A stretch of 5,511 bases of DNA from Clostridia bacterium (lineage in GTDB: Bacteria; Bacillota; Clostridia; Christensenellales; Pumilibacteraceae), in NCBI GenBank assembly GCA_900762945.1, contig CAAFIN010000262.1, positions 1 through 5,511 of the forward strand. The letters are read 5' to 3'. A program made the translations under genes and the position numbers. The notes under the pieces are model-generated. The model was not told where the DNA came from. It saw only the letters and a list, made by a program, of their open reading frames with translations, and did not search any database. Of the stretch, positions 1 to 5,511 are shown piece by piece; positions within the stretch are counted from its first letter, which is position 1; every line of letters begins with the position of its first letter.

Positions 1-1
1 G

Positions 2-454
2 GGCGTTATCGAATTCAAGAAAGTTTACGGCGGGCTGATCGTGCAGGAAGCCGATCGCACCGTTTACGAAAAAGCGGAAGTCGTGACCGAAAAAGCGCCG
101 ACCGCCGCGGAAGAAGAAACGATGAAATTCGCTATGAAAGTGGTCAAGCATTGCAAGTCCAACGCGATAGTTCTCGCTAAAGACAAACGCACGCTGGGCA
201 TCGGCGTGGGGCAGACCAACCGCATCTGGGCGGCGAAGCAGGCGATAGAACACAGCAACGAAAGCACGGTAGGCGCGACTCTTGCGTCCGACGCGTTCTT
301 CCCGTTCTCCGACTGCGTGGAAGCGGCTGCGGAAGCGGGCGTTACCGCCATCGTTCAGCCGGGCGGCAGTATTCGCGACAAGGACAGCATAGAGGCTTGC
401 AACGCGCGCGGCATCGCCATGTGCTTTACCGGCGAACGTCACTTCAAGCACTGA
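2..454 (+). CDS. purH: PurH, bifunctional AICAR transformylase / IMP cyclohydrolase, C-terminal 150 residues (5' end outside window)
   Basis: PurH catalyses the last two steps of IMP synthesis in the cytoplasm: formyl transfer from 10-formyl-tetrahydrofolate to AICAR, then ring closure of FAICAR to IMP. The reading frame is open from the window edge, so the first visible Met/Val codons (such as GTG at 41) are internal and not the start. Only the end of the AICAR transformylase domain is present; the N-terminal cyclohydrolase domain and the Lys-His catalytic motif lie upstream. Numbering within the fragment: GGLIVQ at 10-15, KSNAIV at 52-57 (its Asn corresponds to a conserved active-site Asn), GIGVGQTNR at 66-74, SDAFFPF at 96-102 followed by the substrate-contacting Asp at 104, QPGGSIRD at 119-126, and the typical terminal RHFKH at 146-150. 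The fragment aligns by eye with the last ~150 residues of E. coli PurH without gaps of note and ends at the expected place. It is the first visible gene of a purH-purD-purL run. The identification is firm. Confidence 0.97.
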   Translation, partial: GVIEFKKVYGGLIVQEADRTVYEKAEVVTEKAPTAAEEETMKFAMKVVKHCKSNAIVLAKDKRTLGIGVGQTNRIWAAKQAIEHSNESTVGATLASDAFFPFSDCVEAAAEAGVTAIVQPGGSIRDKDSIEACNARGIAMCFTGERHFKH

Positions 455-472
455 AAACCGACCGAAAATAAC

Positions 473-476
473 GGAG
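473..476 (+). promoter_or_regulatory. Shine-Dalgarno site of purD (GGAG)
   Basis: GGAG lies 7 bases before the ATG at 484, inside the 29-bp gap between the purH stop and purD. It supports the ATG at 484 as the start, which is also where the PurD family's N-terminal nucleotide-binding motif requires it. The gap is too short and shows no convincing -35/-10 pair, so purD is probably cotranscribed with purH. Confidence 0.8.
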
Positions 477-483
477 AAAAGCA

Positions 484-1731
484 ATGAACATTCTCGTAAT
501 AGGCGGCGGCGGGAGAGAGCACGCTATCGTCAAAAAACTGAAAGAAAGCAAGCGCACGGGCGAGCTTTACTGTCTGCCGGGCAACGCGGGCATAGCGGGC
601 GACGCGATTTGTCTACAGGGAAAGCCCACGGACTTCGAGCGGGTGAAAACGGCGGTAAAGGAACATAATATCGACCTCGTTTTCGTCGCGCCCGACGATC
701 CCTTGAGTTTAGGACTCGTGGATGAATTGAATAAAATCGGCGTTCGCGCGTTCGGACCTCAAAAATCGGCGGCAAGGCTGGAGGGCAGCAAGGCGTATTC
801 GAAAGACTTTATGCGCCGTCACGGCATACCGACTGCCGCTTACGAGTGCTTTTCGGACTACGAAGCCGCGCGTAAGTATATCAAAGCCGCCGAATATCCT
901 CTGGTGCTGAAAGCCGACGGACTTGCGCTCGGCAAGGGCGTGCTTATCTGTAAGTCGATAGAGGAAGCGGAAGACGGCTTGAAAAAACTGATGCTCGACC
1001 GCGCGTTCGGCGACAGCGGCAACACCGTCGTCGTCGAAGAGTTTCTGACGGGCAGAGAAGTCACGGTACTTGCGTTCACCGACGGCAAAACCGTCAGGTG
1101 TATGCCGTCCTCGCAGGACCACAAGCGCGCTTACGACGGCGACGAGGGATTGAATACCGGCGGCATGGGAGCGTTCGCGCCCTCGCCGTACTTTACGCCC
1201 GAACTGTTCTTAGAAGCGGAAAAGAATATCTTTGTCCCCACGATCGAGGGGCTTAATGCCGACGGAATTACGTATAAAGGCGTTATTTATTTCGGGCTGA
1301 TGATGACCGCCAAGGGCGTGAAAGTAATCGAGTACAACTCGCGTTTCGGCGACCCCGAAGCGGAAGCGGTACTGCCGCTCTTAAAAACCGATCTCGTCGA
1401 TATCGTGGACGCGTGCATAGACGGTACGCTCGACAAAACCGAGGTCGAGTGGCTGGATAAGACCGGGTTTACCGTGGTCGTGGCTAGCGGCGGGTACCCC
1501 GAAAACGTCGTCAAGGGCTATCCGATAACTATCGGCGACCTTCGCGGCGTAACGCTTTACCACGCGGGTACGGCAATAAAGGACGGCGCGCTCGTCACGA
1601 ACGGCGGCAGAGTGTTCGACGTGACGGCGGTCGCGGATAACATCGAAGAAGCGCGGGAGATCGTTTACCGCGAGATCGGCAAGATAAAGTTCGAGGGTGC
1701 GCGTTACCGCTCGGATATAGGAAGAGTTTAA
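484..1731 (+). CDS. purD: PurD, phosphoribosylamine-glycine ligase (GAR synthetase)
   Basis: PurD performs step 2 of de novo purine synthesis: phosphoribosylamine + glycine + ATP to GAR + ADP + Pi, in the cytoplasm. The 415-residue product is a normal single-domain-set PurD (E. coli has about 429). Visible order: N-terminal Rossmann-like domain with GGGGREHA at 7-14; the APDDPL variant of the family's GPEAPL loop; ATP-grasp fold with LVLKADGLALGKG at 140-152 and VVVEEFLTGREVTV at 182-195; the signature SSQDHKRAYDGDEG at 209-222 continuing to NTGGMGAF at 224-231; the metal/ATP site EYNSRFGDPEAE at 283-294; and the C-terminal domain with HAGTA at 360-364 and NGGRV at 373-377. The ATG start is fixed by the MNILVIGGGG beginning and the GGAG site upstream. 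It is not fused to PurN or PurM, unlike eukaryotic GART. No frameshift or missing key residue is seen. It sits between purH and purL in the same operon and shares its stop codon bases with the purL ribosome binding site. Confidence 0.98.
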   Translation: MNILVIGGGGREHAIVKKLKESKRTGELYCLPGNAGIAGDAICLQGKPTDFERVKTAVKEHNIDLVFVAPDDPLSLGLVDELNKIGVRAFGPQKSAARLEGSKAYSKDFMRRHGIPTAAYECFSDYEAARKYIKAAEYPLVLKADGLALGKGVLICKSIEEAEDGLKKLMLDRAFGDSGNTVVVEEFLTGREVTVLAFTDGKTVRCMPSSQDHKRAYDGDEGLNTGGMGAFAPSPYFTPELFLEAEKNIFVPTIEGLNADGITYKGVIYFGLMMTAKGVKVIEYNSRFGDPEAEAVLPLLKTDLVDIVDACIDGTLDKTEVEWLDKTGFTVVVASGGYPENVVKGYPITIGDLRGVTLYHAGTAIKDGALVTNGGRVFDVTAVADNIEEAREIVYREIGKIKFEGARYRSDIGRV

Positions 1732-1735
1732 GGAG
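1729..1735 (+). promoter_or_regulatory. Shine-Dalgarno site of purL overlapping the purD stop (TAAGGAG)
   Basis: The purD stop codon TAA (1729-1731) runs directly into GGAG (1732-1735), forming the near-consensus TAAGGAG, with 8 bases between it and the ATG at 1744. A ribosome terminating on purD therefore sits on the purL initiation site, which fits translational coupling of the two genes. The coupling is inference; the site itself is plain in the sequence and supports the purL start. Confidence 0.85.
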
Positions 1736-1743
1736 AAAGAACG

Positions 1744-4700
1744 ATGGTCTATCGTATTTATGCAGAAAAACAAGCGCGTTACGCGGGTACGGACAAACTC
1801 AAGGGCGAACTTACGTCGCTTCTGGACGTTAAGATCGCCGGCGTGAGAAAGCTTATCCGCTACGACGTCGAGGGCGTAGAAAAAGCCGATTTCGACCGCG
1901 CGGCAGCCTCGGTGTTCTCGGAGCCGATGGTGGACGAAACGTACGAAACCCCCGATTTCGGCACGGACAAAGTGCTTGTTACCGAGTATCTCGACGGTCA
2001 GTACGATCAGCGCGCGGACTCGGCGGCGCAGTGCGTACAGTTTCTGACCGGCGGCGTGCGCCCGATAGTCAAGTGCGCCACCGTCTACGCTTTTAAGGGA
2101 GTAGCGGACGACGATTTCGAAAAGATAAAGAAGTACCTTATAAACCCCGTCGACAGTAAAGAGGGCAGTATGGACTTGCCCGCGACTCTCGCCCGCAAAC
2201 CCGCCGAAAAGACGAAAATGCGCGTCGAACTCGATTTTATCGGGTTGACCGATGAAAAACTTAAGGAATTTTACGACGGCTTCGGGTTTGCGATGACGTT
2301 CGCGGATCTTAAATACGTTCGCGATTATTTCAAAACGGAGCGGCGGAATCCCACGCTTACCGAAGTCAAAGTCATCGATACTTACTGGTCGGATCATTGC
2401 CGCCACACCACGTTTTTAACGCAGCTTTGCAATATAAAGGTACATTCTTTCAACCCTCACATTCAGGCGGCGCTCGACGAATACTTCGGGCTTTTCGGCA
2501 AACTCTACGAGGGGCGCGACGACAAGTACGTCTGCCTTATGGACGTGGCGACGATCGCGGCGAAAGTGCTGAAAAAAGAAGGGTACCTCGATAACCTCGA
2601 CTTGTCCGACGAGATCAACGCTTGCTCGGTGAAAGTCGTGATATTCGTCGACAACAAGCCCGAGCGCTGGCTCATAATGTTCAAGAACGAAACGCACAAT
2701 CATCCCACGGAGATCGAGCCGTTCGGCGGCGCGGCGACCTGCCTCGGCGGCGCTATCCGCGATCCGCTGTCGGGCAGAACTTACGTGTATCAGGCGATGC
2801 GCGTGACGGGAGCGGCGGATATTACCGAGGACTTCGACAAAACGCTCCCCGGCAAACTCCCTCAGCGCGTGATTTCCAAAACGGCGCTCGCGGGCTTTTC
2901 GTCCTACGGCAATCAGATAGGGCTGGCTACCGGCGGCGTTTACGAGATGTTCGACGAGGGTTACAAAGCCAAAAGACTGGAAACCGGCTACGTTATCGGC
3001 GGCGCGCCCGTGGCTAACGTAGTGCGCAAAAAGCCGAAGCCCGGCGACGTGATACTGCTCGTCGGCGGCGACACGGGACGCGACGGTTGCGGCGGCGCGA
3101 CCGGCAGCAGCAAGTCGCATACGGCAAAATCCGTGGAAACCTGCGGCGCGGAAGTGCAGAAAGGCAATCCGCCGGAGGAGCGCAAACTGCAGCGGCTTTT
3201 CCGCAATCCCGAAGCGTCGAAACTCATTATAAAGTGCAACGACTTCGGCGCGGGCGGCATTTCGGTCGCTATCGGCGAACTCAGCGACGGTCTGGACGTT
3301 TATCTTGACCGCGTGAACAAGAAGTATGACGGGCTTACCGCCACCGAACTTGCGATTTCCGAGAGCCAGGAGCGTATGGCGGTCATGGTAGAACCCGAGA
3401 ACGCGGACAAGTTTATCGAACTCGCGGCGAAAGAGAACCTCAAAGCCGTGGTCGCGGCGGTCGTCAAGCAGGACAAGCGGCTCACGATGTACTACGGCGA
3501 CGAAGTCATCGTCGACATCGACCGCGAATTTCTGGACACCAACGGCGTGCGCCAGTCGATGATAGTCAATCTGCGCGACTGGAGCGACAATTATTTCGAC
3601 CGCAAGTGCGACGAGTTCGCTAAACCGTTCGTAGACGAGGGCGATTATATCGGCGCGCTCAAAGCGGAACTTAATCGGCTCGACGTTTGCTCGCAAAAGG
3701 GTATGGGCGAAACTTTCGACGGCAGTATCGGCGCGGCAAGCGTGTTTATGCCGTTCGGCGGCGTAAACCAACTCACGCCATCGACCGTAATGGCGGCAAA
3801 GCCCCCGGTAAACGGCTTTACGCACACGGTGACGGCTTCGGCGTTCGCGTGCTATCCGCGGCTTATGAAACACTCTCCGTTCACGGGCGCGATATATTCC
3901 GTGCTCGCTTCGGTCGCGAAACTCGTGTCCGCGGGCGTAAAACGCGACGAGATCAGGCTTTCTCTGCAAGAATTTTTCAAGCGACTCGGCAACGTGCGCT
4001 CGCGTTGGGGCGAGCCGCTCGGGGCGCTTCTCGGCGCGCTCGAGGCGCAACTCGGGCTTAAGACCGCGGCGATCGGCGGCAAGGACAGTATGAGCGGAAC
4101 TTTTGAAAATATCGACGTGCCGCCCACGCTGATTTCGTTCGCCATGGGCATAACCGACGACCGCACGATCGTTTCGAACGTGTTCGATCACGACGGTAAA
4201 CTCTGGCTTTTCGAAATCCCGCGCGACGAGTTCGGTTATCCGGACTTCGAAAAAACGTGCAAAATTTTTGACGAGATTCACGAACTTATCAATGACAAAA
4301 AGATACTGCGCACCGCGGTGGTCGAAGAGGGCGGTTACGCTACGGCGATCGCGAAGTCGGTTATGGGCAGTAATTACGGCGCGGTAATTACGCCGTCGGA
4401 CGATATGTTCTGCCCGCTTTACGGCAATATCGTCGCGTTGTCGCCGCTCGACCTAAGTAAGTACGCCAAGTGCGTGGGCGAAGTCAAGGGGCATCCTCGG
4501 GTGCTGATAGGCAATTGCGGAACCGCGACCGACGACCTTATCGCGGCGTACACTTCGCGGCTCGAGGGCGTTTATCCAACGACTGCGAAAGCGGACGGCG
4601 AAGCGCAAGCCGTTTCGTACGCTTCCGGTATAGCGTACAAGGCGAAAACGACGATCGCGAAGCCCAGAGTGTTTATACCCGTTTTTCCCGGCACGAACTG

Positions 4701-5457
4701 CGAGTACGATATGGCGCGCGCGTTCGAGCGCGAGGGCGCGGTCGCGGATATTTTCGTTATGAAAAACCTCACGCCCGCGGACATCGAGTACTCCGTCGCC
4801 GAAATGAAAAAACGCATCGACGCGGCGCAGATAGTCGCGTTCCCCGGCGGGTTCTCGGGCGGCGACGAGCCGGACGGCAGCGGCAAGTTTATCGTCAATA
4901 CTTTCCTTAGCCCCGCGCTCACCGAAGCGATCGAAAACCTTCTTTATCGCCGCGACGGACTCGCGATCGGCATCTGCAACGGTTTTCAGGCGCTTATAAA
5001 GCTGGGGTTGCTGCCCGACGGACACATTTCCGCGCGCGACAAGTCCAGCCCCACGCTGACGTTCAATAATATCGCCCGCCACGTTTCGACGATCGTGAAC
5101 GTGCGCGTCGCGACCGACAAGTCGCCCTGGCTCGCGGGATTCAAGCCCGGCGACACGTTCGCCGTTCCCGTCAGCCACGGCGAAGGCAAGTTCGTTTGCA
5201 GCCCCGAGGAGTTCGAAAAACTCGCCGCGAACGGGCAGATCGCCACGCAGTACGTCGATAACGACGGCGCCGTCACCATGCGTTCGCCCTTTAACCCCAA
5301 CGGCTCGTTTATGGCGGTCGAGGGCATCGTGTCGCCAGACGGCAGAGTGCTCGGCAAAATGGGACATACCGAACGCTGGCAGAAAGGTCTGTATCAGAAC
5401 GTTCCCGGCAATTTCGATATGAACGTGTTTAAAAACGGCATCAAGTACTTTAAATAA
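1744..5457 (+). CDS. purL: PurL, single-chain clostridial-type phosphoribosylformylglycinamidine (FGAM) synthase with fused glutamine amidotransferase
   Basis: The enzyme performs step 4 of purine synthesis: FGAR + glutamine + ATP to FGAM + glutamate + ADP + Pi. Ammonia freed by the C-terminal glutaminase is passed to the synthetase part of the same chain. At 1237 residues it matches the single-polypeptide clostridial type, not the split PurS/PurQ/PurL of Bacillus. Order seen: PurS-like N-terminal region (about 1-135) with LDGQYDQRADSAAQC at 83-97; linker with TYWSDHCRHTTF at 213-224; first PurM-like half with the ATP signature KNETHNHPTEIEPFGGA at 314-330, GGDTGRDGCGGATGSS at 441-456 and CNDFGAGG at 498-505; second PurM-like half with SQKGMGETFDGSIG at 650-663 and IGGKDSMSG at 777-785; and class I GATase from about 975, with FPGTNCEYD at 981-989, nucleophile Cys1078 in GICNGFQ, SHGEGKF at 1144-1150, and catalytic His1208/Glu1210 in GHTER. 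The whole glutaminase triad is intact and there is no frameshift. The start is set by MVYRIY, typical of the family, and the TAAGGAG upstream. It is the last gene of the visible operon. Confidence 0.97.
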   Translation: MVYRIYAEKQARYAGTDKLKGELTSLLDVKIAGVRKLIRYDVEGVEKADFDRAAASVFSEPMVDETYETPDFGTDKVLVTEYLDGQYDQRADSAAQCVQFLTGGVRPIVKCATVYAFKGVADDDFEKIKKYLINPVDSKEGSMDLPATLARKPAEKTKMRVELDFIGLTDEKLKEFYDGFGFAMTFADLKYVRDYFKTERRNPTLTEVKVIDTYWSDHCRHTTFLTQLCNIKVHSFNPHIQAALDEYFGLFGKLYEGRDDKYVCLMDVATIAAKVLKKEGYLDNLDLSDEINACSVKVVIFVDNKPERWLIMFKNETHNHPTEIEPFGGAATCLGGAIRDPLSGRTYVYQAMRVTGAADITEDFDKTLPGKLPQRVISKTALAGFSSYGNQIGLATGGVYEMFDEGYKAKRLETGYVIGGAPVANVVRKKPKPGDVILLVGGDTGRDGCGGATGSSKSHTAKSVETCGAEVQKGNPPEERKLQRLFRNPEASKLIIKCNDFGAGGISVAIGELSDGLDVYLDRVNKKYDGLTATELAISESQERMAVMVEPENADKFIELAAKENLKAVVAAVVKQDKRLTMYYGDEVIVDIDREFLDTNGVRQSMIVNLRDWSDNYFDRKCDEFAKPFVDEGDYIGALKAELNRLDVCSQKGMGETFDGSIGAASVFMPFGGVNQLTPSTVMAAKPPVNGFTHTVTASAFACYPRLMKHSPFTGAIYSVLASVAKLVSAGVKRDEIRLSLQEFFKRLGNVRSRWGEPLGALLGALEAQLGLKTAAIGGKDSMSGTFENIDVPPTLISFAMGITDDRTIVSNVFDHDGKLWLFEIPRDEFGYPDFEKTCKIFDEIHELINDKKILRTAVVEEGGYATAIAKSVMGSNYGAVITPSDDMFCPLYGNIVALSPLDLSKYAKCVGEVKGHPRVLIGNCGTATDDLIAAYTSRLEGVYPTTAKADGEAQAVSYASGIAYKAKTTIAKPRVFIPVFPGTNCEYDMARAFEREGAVADIFVMKNLTPADIEYSVAEMKKRIDAAQIVAFPGGFSGGDEPDGSGKFIVNTFLSPALTEAIENLLYRRDGLAIGICNGFQALIKLGLLPDGHISARDKSSPTLTFNNIARHVSTIVNVRVATDKSPWLAGFKPGDTFAVPVSHGEGKFVCSPEEFEKLAANGQIATQYVDNDGAVTMRSPFNPNGSFMAVEGIVSPDGRVLGKMGHTERWQKGLYQNVPGNFDMNVFKNGIKYFK

Positions 5458-5474
5458 GGGGTGTAATTACCCCT
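5457..5474 (+). other. Short perfect hairpin directly at the purL stop
   Basis: AGGGGT (5457-5462) is perfectly complementary to ACCCCT (5469-5474), with a six-base loop GTAATT whose outer bases could form one more G-U pair. The stem begins on the last base of the purL stop codon. It is not followed at once by a T-run; the nearest is TTTT at 5485-5488. By itself it therefore looks like a 3'-end stabilising hairpin or one arm of an alternative structure, not a complete terminator. Chance occurrence in an 18-bp stretch is possible. Confidence 0.5.
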
Positions 5475-5502
5475 ATAACCCGAATTTTGGGATAAGGTTT
5501 TT
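5472..5502 (+). terminator. Probable Rho-independent terminator after purL
   Basis: An imperfect stem can form by pairing CCT (5472-5474) with AGG (5495-5497), TA (5476-5477) with TA (5493-5494), and CCC (5479-5481) with GGG (5489-5491). It needs a bulged A at 5475 and one A-A mismatch, and it closes a 7-base loop. Five Ts follow at once (5498-5502), then AATTT. Position just after the last codon of purL and the T-run favour an intrinsic terminator, but the stem is weak. It shares 5472-5474 with the preceding hairpin, so both cannot form in full at the same time. The remaining bases up to the window end are AT-rich and show no gene. Confidence 0.5.
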
Positions 5503-5511
5503 AATTTAAAC

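Noticed and set aside
455..483. Possible promoter between purH and purD
   Set aside because: The 29-bp gap holds only an AT-leaning stretch and the purD ribosome binding site. No -35/-10 pair with suitable spacing fits.
1381..2406. A 341-codon open frame on the - strand across the purD-purL junction
   Set aside because: purD and purL happen to share the same frame, and this antisense frame is in register with both. It ends at the purD TTA codon at 1381-1383. It is a codon-usage shadow with no recognisable motif.
3687..4061. Arg-rich + strand open frames inside purL (also 2622-3017, 4470-4910)
   Set aside because: They are out-of-frame readings of G+C-rich coding sequence, dominated by Arg and Gly. 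They have no recognisable domain and lie wholly within a conserved gene.
2416..4281. A 621-codon open frame on the - strand, antisense to purL
   Set aside because: Its codons are exactly in register with purL codons, so its stops can only come from sense TTA, CTA or TCA codons, which purL almost never uses here. The frame is bounded by the TTA at 2416-2418. It has no recognisable domain, is rich in Arg/His/Ala/Val as expected of a reverse-complement shadow, and purL explains the stretch fully.
4453..5367. A 304-codon open frame on the - strand opposite the PurL amidotransferase domain
   Set aside because: It is again in register with purL and is stopped only by the sense CTA codon at 4453-4455. 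The sense strand carries an intact catalytic triad and family motifs throughout.
5497..5511. AT-rich near-palindrome at the window end (GTTT ... AAAC)
   Set aside because: The four-base arms in AT-rich DNA are expected by chance, and the window ends there, so neither a promoter nor an operator can be judged.
1..5511. An undescribed system, mobile element, toxin-antitoxin, riboswitch or CRISPR array
   Set aside because: Three well-known purine genes fill nearly all the window with gaps of 29, 12 and 54 bases. No direct repeats, terminal inverted repeats, structured leader or unexplained gene were seen.

Overview
The window is an ordinary stretch of a de novo purine biosynthesis operon, with every gene on the + strand. 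It holds the 3' end of purH, a complete purD, and a complete, very long purL in which the synthetase and the glutamine amidotransferase are fused in one chain. A short AT-rich tail after purL can fold into terminator-like hairpins. I found no mobile element, RNA gene, CRISPR array or unknown gene.

Organism: the single-chain PurL matches the 'clostridial-type' FGAM synthase family as I remember it (about 1,240 residues, SDHCRH linker motif, C-terminal GATase ending in a GHTER-type His/Glu site). The PurH ending (RHFKH) and the PurD N-terminal region (APDDPL) also resemble Clostridia proteins. G+C-rich codons inside genes and an AT-rich intergenic tail suggest an uncultured Clostridia-like Bacillota with a moderately high G+C content. 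This is inference; other phyla also carry this PurL type.

Layout: purH (partial) ends at 454. After a 29-bp gap with a ribosome binding site comes purD (484-1731). Its stop codon is built into the Shine-Dalgarno sequence of purL (TAAGGAG), and purL (1744-5457) follows after 12 bp. The last 54 bp contain two overlapping hairpins, the second followed by a T-run, which suggests that the operon ends here.

Function: PurD makes GAR from phosphoribosylamine and glycine (step 2 of the pathway). PurL converts FGAR to FGAM with glutamine and ATP (step 4). PurH carries out the last two steps, AICAR to FAICAR to IMP. Genes for the remaining steps are not in this window and may lie upstream of purH. Nothing here supports a previously undescribed system; the findings are small and scored accordingly.
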